From NCBI GenBank assembly GCA_011051825.1, contig DRKH01000183.1, positions 1-5,227 on the forward strand: a stretch of DNA of 5,227 nt, given 5' to 3'. The notes under the pieces are model-generated. The model was not told the origin of the DNA and ran no database searches. It saw only the letters and a list, made by a program, of their open reading frames with translations. Source of the DNA: Desulfobulbus sp. GTDB lineage: Bacteria; Desulfobacterota; Desulfobulbia; Desulfobulbales; Desulfobulbaceae. The first letter of the stretch is position 1; every line of letters begins with the position of its first letter. Below, in pieces: positions 1-5,227 of this stretch. The position numbers and the translations under genes were made by a program.

Positions 1-790
1 GATGGATGGATGGGTCATTCAGCCGGGGCCAGCACAGTGGGGTCTTGCGGATGATACATTCGTGGATGCCCTTCTGCAGCAGTCGAACCTGTCGGGTCCG
101 CGGATCAATAGCGGCAACATCGGAGATTGCAACAAGCCGGTTTCCCGGGCCGTTTCCAACAAGGGCCAGGGCGGCAAGGTCTGCCCCGGCAAGGGACTTC
201 ATGGCCTGATTTAACTGCGGAATGCGTTCTCCTCCCGGCGGCTGGGAAAAGATCATTGCCAGATTGTCGATAAAGGGCATCAATGCGCTGCTGCCCTCCG
301 CGCTGTCTCCGGCTGGTTTTCTCTCAAACAGGTGCTGATCCAGCAGGGCGGCCAGTAGTTGCAGGATCACCAGGAAAGGCGAGAGGGCGTCACCATCGGT
401 GACCAGAAGAGCGGCAATGCATCCACGGTCCCGGGGCAGGGGGCAGCTTACACAGAACAGCGGGCCATCGCCGATCTTCCTGTAGCAGGTCTGATCCTGG
501 TTGATTGCGTCCAGAGAACAGGCGGCCATTTGCTGTTGAGGTGCAGGCTTCATGGCCAGTGCCTGCCGCGAGAGCAGAGCATCTTCAGCCGTCAGTTCCT
601 CCTGCTGCCGGGAAAAATAAATAATTCCTGCCCCGTTTATAAGGGCAACACTCTGTTGCAGAAACTGATGCAGCAGGCTCCGGCGGTTGCCCCGGGGCAT
701 TGAACCACTGCTGAAGATTGCGGTCAGTTTACGGAGATCAGGGGCCGGGAGCGTAAATCCCTCCTCCTCTCTATCAGCCGGTTGCTGCAC
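1..790 (-). CDS. GAF-like domain protein, N-terminal 263 aa; possibly the front of a GAF-HlyD adaptor fusion (3' end beyond window)
   Basis: The frame is open without interruption from a GTG at 790 to the left edge; an in-frame TAA at 794-796 limits the start to this GTG or to an ATG at 700 (residue 31). Neither has a clear ribosome site. The GTG lies 12 bp after the DUF3467 stop. Two GAF-like segments can be proposed: residues about 38-157 (LLHQFLQQSVALINGAGIIY, later CIAALLVTDGD and a Leu-rich helix) and about 172-263, with LAGADLAALALVGNG, then AISDVAAIDPRTRQVRLLQKGIHECI and WPRLNDP. The second segment recalls, from memory, the GAF region of proteins that continue into a HlyD-type adaptor in clusters with M50 membrane proteases. 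No signal peptide or membrane segment is visible in this portion. Cys91, Cys102, Cys113, Cys116 and Cys124 are clustered in the first segment, including a CxxC pair. The coding frame is strong; the domain call is moderate and the fusion is inference. Confidence 0.7.
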   Translation of the reverse strand, partial: MQQPADREEEGFTLPAPDLRKLTAIFSSGSMPRGNRRSLLHQFLQQSVALINGAGIIYFSRQQEELTAEDALLSRQALAMKPAPQQQMAACSLDAINQDQTCYRKIGDGPLFCVSCPLPRDRGCIAALLVTDGDALSPFLVILQLLAALLDQHLFERKPAGDSAEGSSALMPFIDNLAMIFSQPPGGERIPQLNQAMKSLAGADLAALALVGNGPGNRLVAISDVAAIDPRTRQVRLLQKGIHECIIRKTPLCWPRLNDPSIH

Positions 791-802
791 AGTTTATTTA
801 TT

Positions 803-1102
803 TTACTGTTTGATGTCTGGAAGTTTTGCCTGGGCGTCCGGCGGGATTTTCTCGCTGTTCTCCTGCTGGGCGAGAATATTGCCAAGGACGGCATGCAGGC
901 GACGGGCGCCTTCTCTGGTCATGGCCATCCTGGTATGGACCGGCAGGATGGTCTCACCGTTTGCCGGATCACTGAGCGGCCCGGACGAGAAGTTGATGGT
1001 AATGTCTTCAGCACTGGTGTTGAGAATAAACTGGGAGGCAAAAAGGGCTGATGTTTCATTGTAACGGACTTTGACCTGTTGTTGATTCTGTTGTTTGGTC
1101 AT
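803..1102 (-). CDS. DUF3467-like small cytosolic protein, 99 aa
   Basis: A small soluble protein with no signal peptide or membrane segment. It matches the DUF3467 pattern as I remember it: a Gln-rich start (MTKQQNQQQVKVRYNE), a stretch of the type ALFASQFILNTSAEDITINF (about residues 19-38), a central strand ILPVHTRMAMT, and a C-terminal helix GARRLHAVLGNILAQQENSE. The family has no established biochemical function that I know of. The ATG at 1102 is preferred over the upstream ATG at 1126 because GGAG lies 9 nt before it and the protein then begins at the family-like Gln-rich segment. The start lies inside the adaptor gene, overlapping it by 47 bp in another frame, which suggests translational coupling. 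The next gene starts 12 bp after its TAA stop. Its place between an adaptor and a GAF-like protein suggests a cytosolic accessory or regulatory role in the exporter, but that is inference. Confidence 0.8.
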   Translation of the reverse strand: MTKQQNQQQVKVRYNETSALFASQFILNTSAEDITINFSSGPLSDPANGETILPVHTRMAMTREGARRLHAVLGNILAQQENSEKIPPDAQAKLPDIKQ

Positions 1103-1925
1103 GGGCGGGTTCTCCGGAAGTATCATTGAGAGTCAGGGTACATCTGCTGCCGCTGCGCAGCGTATGATTTGTATTTGGTACTATAACACGAACAGCGATT
1201 GTTCCGCTCTTGGCATCTATAACCGGCGAGATAAGATCGACAACCCCGGTAACGACTTTTCCGTCCACTTCAAGAGGAATGTGCTGTTCTTGTTTCAGGT
1301 TCCGGACAAGGCCCGGTGTAATATGAAAAACTGCGTGCAGGGGGTCAAGCTGGGCTATGGTCAGGAGCGGCTCGATATCACTGCCGCCAAGAAGTTCAGC
1401 TTCCTGTTTATAGATTTTTATAATAACACCGTCAATGGGGCTGACAAGTTGTTTTTCCCTGATCTGCGCCTCAATAATTTTAACTTCAAGTCGCTTAAGC
1501 TGCTGCCGCTCAAGAGCGCCCTGCAGATCCGCCTCGGCCATACTCAGTTCGGTCCGCGCGGTGGTCAGTTCCTGGGGCCGGACGTTGCCGGTTTTTTCCA
1601 GGCTTTTGAGAAGCTGGAGCCTGTTTTTACGGAGCAGGACAAGAGCCCGTGCCGAATCAATATCGCTGTGCACTGTAGCCGATTGTTTTACCTGCTGTAA
1701 TTTGCTTCTTAACACCCCGGTTTCAAGTTCGGCCAGCAGGGTGCCCTTGTTCACATGATCCTTTTCCCGAACAACGATCCTGATGATTCGGTCGCGGTAT
1801 GGGGTGGAGATATCGACAAGCCGAGCTGGTTCGAGAAAGGTTTCAAGGCTTTGGCAGGCTGCCTGATGCTGGAGAGCAATCAAGAAGATACATGTAAGCA
1901 GCCATGTTTTTTTTTTGATCTGCAT
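1056..1925 (-). CDS. HlyD/RND-type periplasmic adaptor (membrane fusion protein), 289 aa
   Basis: Predicted periplasmic adaptor linking an inner-membrane exporter component to the TolC-family channel. The ATG at 1925 gives a typical export signal: MQIKKK, a hydrophobic core (WLLTCIFLIAL) and a QAAC region near residue 24 that could be cut by signal peptidase I; it is a poor lipobox. A TTG at 1970 would add 15 residues before the basic region and has no ribosome site, so I reject it. Family layout: first half of the lipoyl-like domain (about 36-72, GTLLAELETGVLRSKL), a coiled-coil hairpin (about 72-155, rich in L, Q, E, R), second lipoyl half (about 158-192, LVSPIDGVIIKIYKQEAELL), then a beta-barrel (about 195-267, with DLISPVIDAKSGTIAVRVIV and LRSGSRCTLTL). 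The last 20 or so residues are polar and overlap the next gene. It is shorter than many HlyD proteins and resembles the compact RND-style adaptor. A run of ten A residues follows the start codon. No ribosome site is strong upstream. Confidence 0.9.
   Translation of the reverse strand: MQIKKKTWLLTCIFLIALQHQAACQSLETFLEPARLVDISTPYRDRIIRIVVREKDHVNKGTLLAELETGVLRSKLQQVKQSATVHSDIDSARALVLLRKNRLQLLKSLEKTGNVRPQELTTARTELSMAEADLQGALERQQLKRLEVKIIEAQIREKQLVSPIDGVIIKIYKQEAELLGGSDIEPLLTIAQLDPLHAVFHITPGLVRNLKQEQHIPLEVDGKVVTGVVDLISPVIDAKSGTIAVRVIVPNTNHTLRSGSRCTLTLNDTSGEPAHDQTTESTTGQSPLQ
1112..1115 (-). promoter_or_regulatory. Ribosome binding site of the DUF3467-like gene, inside the adaptor gene
   Basis: GGAG on the minus strand sits 9 nt before the ATG at 1102 and within the 3' end of the adaptor coding sequence. 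It decides the choice of start: the ATG further upstream at 1126 has no comparable site. Confidence 0.6.
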
Positions 1926-1999
1926 GGATGAAAATTCTTGGAGAAAAAACAATGGCAAAAGCCCGCTCAACCGGAGGTGTTTTTTTATCTGAAAACAAC

Positions 2000-2034
2000 G
2001 GGTTCTGAGTTCCGTGTTTCGAGTTCCGAGTTTA
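2000..2034. repeat. Degenerate heptanucleotide tandem array, about five units
   Basis: Read on the plus strand in steps of seven from 2000, the units are GGGTTCT, GAGTTCC, GTGTTTC, GAGTTCC and GAGTTTA; a weaker sixth unit, TAGTTAG, may follow at 2035-2041. The two GAGTTCC units (2007-2013 and 2021-2027) are identical. On the sense strand of the cluster these read GGAACTC. Similar arrays are, from memory, common between genes in former Deltaproteobacteria; their function is not known to me. Confidence 0.7.
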
Positions 2035-2041
2035 TAGTTAG

Positions 2042-2054
2042 CCGCCTTCGGCGG
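2042..2054. repeat. Short perfect hairpin CCGCC-TTC-GGCGG
   Basis: A five-base-pair GC stem with a three-base loop lies just beside the heptanucleotide array. A G-T pair can extend it by one step. No T-run follows on either strand, so it does not look like an intrinsic terminator. Confidence 0.55.
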
Positions 2055-2095
2055 TGGTTGGCTGTAAAATATGTATTAATATCAACACAGCAGGA

Positions 2096-2111
2096 GCCCG
2101 CCCCTGCGGGC
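2096..2111. repeat. GC-rich hairpin GCCCGC-CCCT-GCGGGC
   Basis: A perfect six-base-pair stem closes a four-base loop. Neither strand has a T-run directly after it, so a terminator role is doubtful. It may be an mRNA-stabilising or processing stem in the channel-adaptor transcript, or part of a repeat element. Confidence 0.55.
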
Positions 2112-2136
2112 GATCTTTACCCGATGCCCATACACT

Positions 2137-2177
2137 ATTTTCATAGTTTGTTGTGCCCGCGGGTCATGCTGGTTTAT
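2137..2177. repeat. Hairpin-cored repeat, copy 1 (short core)
   Basis: The left arm (2137-2155, ATTTTCATAGTTTGTTGTG) matches copy 2 at 18 of 19 positions, and the right arm (2165-2177, CATGCTGGTTTAT) matches it at all 13. The core between them (2156-2164) is only nine bases and contains the self-complementary CCCGCGGG. Confidence 0.7.
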
Positions 2178-2213
2178 CTGTAAATAGCCCACGAAGTAGT
2201 ATTGGTTCAGGCA

Positions 2214-2271
2214 ATTTTCATGGTTTGTTGTGGCTGGGACGGTAAAATATGGTCCAGCCATGCTGGTTTAT
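2214..2271. repeat. Hairpin-cored repeat, copy 2 (long core)
   Basis: The left arm is at 2214-2232 and the right arm at 2259-2271, in the same order and orientation as copy 1. The core is 26 bases instead of nine. TGGCTGG (2231-2237) pairs with CCAGCCA (2254-2260) around a 16-base loop. An alternative, mutually exclusive hairpin is CCAGC-CAT-GCTGG at 2254-2266. Confidence 0.7.
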
Positions 2272-2302
2272 AAGAAAAAACGAGAGGATCACATCGCGTA
2301 TG

Positions 2303-4231
2303 TCAGGAGTGAGGGTCGGCGTTTTTTCGTACATGCATTACCGGTAAACCGTCGGCTGTGTCCTTGGTCTGTTCCTCAAAGTTGATATCGCTGGTGCTGA
2401 CCAGGATACCCATGGCCCGATACAGGTTATACTGGGAATAGTTGTAGGTCAATTCACTTTTTGCAAACAGTTCCTCCGAGTCGGTCAACCGCTCATTGGC
2501 ATCGAGGAGCCTGTAGAGGACGTCGCCGTAGGGATCATTTTTAGTCAGCAGATAGTCGATTCGTGCCAGCAGCGCCTTCACCTCTTCGTCGTCGGAGCGC
2601 ATTATTTGATAGCTCTGCACCATGGAACGATAGTTCTTAACGAGTTCACGATAGGAAACCTGGGTTTCGAGCAGTACGTTTTCCACAGTGGTATCCAGTT
2701 GATGGAGAAGTTGGCGGATTTCCAGCTTCTTGCGCAGGTTTCTGGCCTCTGCTCCGTTGTTGCCGAGTGGAAATTCAAACCGAAGCCCGGCAACATAGCT
2801 GGGGCCGCCCTCATCAAACTGGTTGGAATAGGCGGTGCCGTATTCATAATCGCCTTCAAGCCCCTTGACGTAGGTCTGGAAAAAGAGGTCCAGGTCAGGC
2901 ATCAGTTCATTTTCGGATCGCTGGAGCCGCAGGTAGGCGGATTGAATATGCTTAATAGCCTGGGCGACTTCCGGCCTGTTTTTCAGGGTGGTCTGCAGGG
3001 CCTTGTCGAAACTGACATCAAAGAGTTTATGGCTGGGAAGCTGTCGCGTCACCATTTCCATTCCGGAAGCGGAAAGCATTGCCGGATCGTTGACCAGGGC
3101 CCTGATCCGAGATTGGGCGTTGAGCATGGCATATTCGGCCTGCATGGCCGCCAGCTTGTGGGCGCTGACCTGGGATTTTGCCCGCGCCAGCAGGCTGCGA
3201 TCCACATCCATGTCGGTCCGTTGCTGCATCTGCTGGTAGATTTTCAGGCTTTTTTGGGCCAGTTGTTCTTTCTGCAGCAGGAGCGAACGTTCCATGTAAA
3301 GCCCCCAGTAGGCCCGGGTTACCTCAAGGAGATGACTCTCAACATTGCGTCGCAGCTCTTCTCCGGCAATGGAGTGATCAATGGTTGCCAGATCTATGGG
3401 AGAGCGGTTGTAGGCGATCCCGAACCGTTTGAGAAGGGGTTGTTTAATGGTCAGGTAGGTTCCGCTACGGGCCTGATCTTCCGGATTAAAAAAAGTGGAA
3501 TTGGTGTCCATGTCGCCGATATTCTGTTTTAACTCAACCTCGGTGCCGGCGAGAAACTTTTTACGGAGGCCGTATGCCAGATTTTTCGAGTGTTCTTCAT
3601 AGCGCATGGGGCCGCCGGTTTTCAGGTCGTCACCAACCGGTTCGTCCAGGTCGGTCAATCGACCTTCAGCAAAGAGCCTGAAATCATAGGGGCCTTCAGC
3701 CTCTTGAATGGTGGTTTCCCGAATGAGCGGCAGGTCTGAAAAAACCTTTATCTGGGAAGAGTACTGCAGGGCCTTTGTAAACAGTGTGGTTACGTCAGCT
3801 GCAATATTGGGAACCGAGGTATTGAGCTGATTGTTGACCCGTGATTGCCACCAGGGGGAAAATCCCTCGGGCATGGAACCTTCGTCAAGACTGAGGCCCT
3901 GATCGGAGGTACCGGAAAAAATACTGGTATAGCCGCTCTCCGCCTGTTCCATTTTTACAATGATGGTACTGTAACGGTCAAAGAGCTTTTTTCTCAGTTC
4001 CTGATAATCCTGGTTGCTGGTTCTGGTGGCATCGACCACTGTTTCAAAGTCGGTTGTATCCTTGTCGATCTCGGCATATACCGCTGTAGTGCAAGAGAAC
4101 AAAAGCGCCGCCAGCGATGCCAGGGTAAGGATGGGGATGGCGGCGCGGCTCCGTATTCCTGGCGGAGCCTTTTTCGGATTGTTGTGTTTTGCGACCGGAG
4201 TGTGAGGGTAAGACAGTACTCGTTTTTTCAT
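2303..4231 (-). CDS. TolC-family outer-membrane channel (OEP), 642 aa, with N-terminal extension
   Basis: Predicted outer-membrane efflux channel forming the exit duct of a tripartite exporter. The ATG at 4231 is chosen because AAGGAAG sits just upstream and no other in-frame Met occurs near the N-terminus. A basic, unusually long n-region (residues 1-31) precedes a hydrophobic core (about 32-46). Cleavage is plausible after AVYA (residue 53); Cys47 after LLFS is a poor lipobox, so lipidation is possible but not favoured. Residues 54-145 are an extra helical, charged segment not usual in TolC proteins of about 420-490 residues. The TolC duplication is then visible: a first half with TYLTIKQPLLKRFG (258-271), AYWGLYMERSLL (307-318) and RIRALVNDP, and a second half opening with ALQTTLKNRPEV (411-422), continuing through AGLRFEFPLGN (481-491), a long helix and YNYSQYNLYRAMG near 596-608. 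It follows the repeat protein by 21 bp and precedes the adaptor by 377 bp. The family call is firm; substrate and exact partners are inferred. Confidence 0.93.
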   Translation of the reverse strand: MKKRVLSYPHTPVAKHNNPKKAPPGIRSRAAIPILTLASLAALLFSCTTAVYAEIDKDTTDFETVVDATRTSNQDYQELRKKLFDRYSTIIVKMEQAESGYTSIFSGTSDQGLSLDEGSMPEGFSPWWQSRVNNQLNTSVPNIAADVTTLFTKALQYSSQIKVFSDLPLIRETTIQEAEGPYDFRLFAEGRLTDLDEPVGDDLKTGGPMRYEEHSKNLAYGLRKKFLAGTEVELKQNIGDMDTNSTFFNPEDQARSGTYLTIKQPLLKRFGIAYNRSPIDLATIDHSIAGEELRRNVESHLLEVTRAYWGLYMERSLLLQKEQLAQKSLKIYQQMQQRTDMDVDRSLLARAKSQVSAHKLAAMQAEYAMLNAQSRIRALVNDPAMLSASGMEMVTRQLPSHKLFDVSFDKALQTTLKNRPEVAQAIKHIQSAYLRLQRSENELMPDLDLFFQTYVKGLEGDYEYGTAYSNQFDEGGPSYVAGLRFEFPLGNNGAEARNLRKKLEIRQLLHQLDTTVENVLLETQVSYRELVKNYRSMVQSYQIMRSDDEEVKALLARIDYLLTKNDPYGDVLYRLLDANERLTDSEELFAKSELTYNYSQYNLYRAMGILVSTSDINFEEQTKDTADGLPVMHVRKNADPHS

Positions 4232-4235
4232 TCTT

Positions 4236-4242
4236 CTTCCTT
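4236..4242 (-). promoter_or_regulatory. Ribosome binding site of the TolC-family gene
   Basis: On the minus strand AAGGAAG precedes the ATG at 4231, with the GGA core about 6 nt away. It lies in the 21-bp gap after the repeat-protein stop, fixes the start of the long-signal TolC protein and fits co-translation from one mRNA. Confidence 0.7.
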
Positions 4243-4252
4243 TTTCTGGGGA

Positions 4253-5227
4253 TCAGTGACCATCTTGTGCCGGGTGTGTGGATGGGGCAAAAAACTCATA
4301 GCCGTTAAAGCTATTCCATTGGATGTTCAACGAGGAAAGGTTACTTGCATGAACGCTTTCCATAATGGTTGACGGGAGATAGGCAAACACTGCATCTACA
4401 TCCAGTTGGGTGCTGGAAAAGACCATGCTGTTAAAGTTTGGATTAAAATATGTCCGCATGTTGAAGAAACCGGCGGAACTGGCGTTATATGTTGAAACAG
4501 TCTGTTCAATTGCCATGTGATTAGGTAGATCGAACAGGATGGTTTCCGGGAAGCTGACCAGCCAGTTACCGGCGGTATCGGCCATGATCGACTGCTGGCC
4601 CATCTGGTTACCCATGGGGTCATAGAGGGTAAAGTGCAGGGTTGTCCCCGGTTCGGCGTGGCCGGTATACACGGGAGAGACCGGAACAATGGACGGCTGC
4701 CACGGTGTCTCGGAATATGGATAGAAAAAAATCTCTTCATGGGTTCCGTCACCGAACTGCTGATAGGCCAGAAGCGGGTCGTCCCCGAAGTCGGGCCCTG
4801 TTGGCTCCGGCGGCGTCACCGGAGATACCGGCGTCGGCGGCTTCGGCGGGTAGATATATCCAAAGTCGGCGCTCAGGTTCTGTTCACCCGGACCGAGGTT
4901 GATCACCGTGGAGTTGTCATCGGTGCCGTCCGGATCGAAATTCAGCCTGATGCCCGGAGGAAGCGTTGCCGGGTTAACGCTGACGGTATGAGCCCCTGCG
5001 GGCAGGTTGTCGAATATATAGGTTCCGTGGCTGTCGGTCGTGGTTGTGGCCCGGTAGTCGGGTGTGCCGTCGCCGTCAAGATCAACGCCGATGCTGACCT
5101 CTACTCCGGGCAGCGGGGCCTCGCCCGGATCCATCACGCCATTGCCGTTGCGGTCATTCCACAACTGGTCGCCGATGGCACCGGTACCGGTATAGCCGAA
5201 ATCCTGATCCAGGTTGATCTCGCCGGC
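4253..5227 (-). CDS. SdrD B-like repeat surface/secreted protein, C-terminal part (5' end beyond window)
   Basis: This is the last 324 residues of a protein whose reading frame stays open to the right edge, so its start is not seen. Residues 1-12 (ending DQDFGY) look like the end of one SdrD-B/Cna-B-like repeat. Residues about 15-125 form a complete further repeat, opening with GDQLWNDRNGNGVMDPGE and closing with SADFGYIY. The DRNGNGVMDPGE and DLDGDGTPD stretches are Asp/Asn-rich loops of the calcium-binding kind. A proline-rich linker follows (about 126-145), then an Ig-like segment (about 180-228, with VYTGHAEPGTTL and AGNWLVSFP) and an aromatic and Asn-rich tail to residue 324. No LPXTG motif, RTX nonapeptides or C-terminal transmembrane helix is visible. 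The TGA stop lies 21 bp before the TolC-family gene, so the two are probably co-transcribed. I infer a large extracellular adhesin-like protein and candidate cargo of the adjacent exporter. The repeat family is well supported; the cargo role is inference. Confidence 0.85.
   Translation of the reverse strand, partial: AGEINLDQDFGYTGTGAIGDQLWNDRNGNGVMDPGEAPLPGVEVSIGVDLDGDGTPDYRATTTTDSHGTYIFDNLPAGAHTVSVNPATLPPGIRLNFDPDGTDDNSTVINLGPGEQNLSADFGYIYPPKPPTPVSPVTPPEPTGPDFGDDPLLAYQQFGDGTHEEIFFYPYSETPWQPSIVPVSPVYTGHAEPGTTLHFTLYDPMGNQMGQQSIMADTAGNWLVSFPETILFDLPNHMAIEQTVSTYNASSAGFFNMRTYFNPNFNSMVFSSTQLDVDAVFAYLPSTIMESVHASNLSSLNIQWNSFNGYEFFAPSTHPAQDGH

Larger units (their letters stand above)
1926..2302. other. 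377-bp non-coding gap between channel and adaptor genes, dense in hairpins and repeats
   Basis: No convincing gene lies here. In order of rising coordinate it holds a heptanucleotide tandem array (2000-2034), a hairpin at 2042-2054, a GC-rich hairpin at 2096-2111 and two copies of a hairpin-cored repeat (2137-2177 and 2214-2271). The 10-mer GTAAAATATG occurs at both 2064-2073 and 2242-2251. I looked for a minus-strand promoter for the adaptor gene and found no pair of -35 and -10 boxes with acceptable spacing. After the TolC stop there is a six-T run on the minus strand (2275-2280) but no good stem before it, so no clear intrinsic terminator. Confidence 0.65.

Noticed and set aside
1..13. GATG/GATGG tetranucleotide run at the left edge
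   Set aside because: About three GGAT steps within a continuous coding frame (Pro-Ser-Ile-His); too short to call a repeat locus and cut by the window edge.
359..1064. Overlapping plus-strand frames at 359-703, 687-1064 and 782-1051
   Set aside because: They lie opposite the GAF-like and DUF3467-like genes, which have better starts, family patterns and operon spacing.
1095..1700. Plus-strand open frame of 201 codons opposite the adaptor gene
   Set aside because: The opposite strand encodes a complete HlyD-type protein; the antisense translation has no family features.
1926..1970. TTG at 1970 as the adaptor start
   Set aside because: It adds 15 residues before the basic start of the signal peptide, and the upstream bases on that strand read ACACCTCCGG, which is not a ribosome site.
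2035..2111. Integron attC site suggested by GTTAGCC near 2038-2044 and the hairpins
   Set aside because: I found no matching GGCTAAC-type partner box downstream on the same strand and no cassette or integrase gene.
1938..2183. Plus-strand frame of 81 codons in the gap
   Set aside because: It runs through the heptanucleotide array and the hairpins, so its peptide is just the repeats translated, and it has no family features. An AGG-rich stretch is absent before its ATG.
2275..2302. Intrinsic terminator after the TolC-family gene
   Set aside because: There is a six-T run on the minus strand, but the bases before it form no stem longer than about three pairs.
2606..3532. Plus-strand open frame of 308 codons opposite the TolC-family gene
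   Set aside because: It is fully antisense to a clear TolC-family protein with signal peptide and duplicated motifs. Its translation shows no recognisable domain.

Overview
The window reads as part of one minus-strand gene cluster for moving proteins across a Gram-negative envelope. Read from right to left (the direction of transcription) the order is: the C-terminal end of a large SdrD-B-repeat surface protein (4253-5227, its start lies beyond the right edge); a TolC-family outer-membrane channel (2303-4231); a 377-bp gap rich in hairpins and short repeats (1926-2302); a short HlyD/RND-type periplasmic adaptor (1056-1925); a DUF3467-like small protein (803-1102); and the first 263 residues of a GAF-like protein (1-790) that runs off the left edge. 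I see no gene of its own on the plus strand; the long plus-strand reading frames lie opposite better-supported minus-strand genes.

Organism: a TolC channel plus a periplasmic adaptor require a double-membrane bacterium. GC content looks intermediate. The gap holds a GAGTTCC-like heptanucleotide tandem array of a kind I associate with Desulfobacterota (former Deltaproteobacteria) genomes. That assignment is a guess from style, not a measurement.

How the genes may work together: the surface protein lies 21 bp upstream of the channel, so it is the obvious candidate cargo. The adaptor would join the channel to an inner-membrane component. No ABC transporter (type I secretion) or RND pump is visible. 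From family memory, the last partial gene resembles the N-terminal GAF region of proteins that continue into a second HlyD-type adaptor and are often followed by an M50 (site-2-protease-like) membrane protein. If that holds beyond the left edge, this would be an ABC-independent export system with a DUF3467 accessory protein and a repeat-protein cargo. This is the most interesting possibility in the window, but its key components lie outside it.

The genes are tightly packed on either side of the gap: 21 bp between cargo and channel, a 47-bp overlap between adaptor and DUF3467 gene, and 12 bp between the DUF3467 and GAF genes. Only the 377-bp gap breaks the run, so the cluster may be two transcription units or one unit interrupted by a repeat-bearing insertion.
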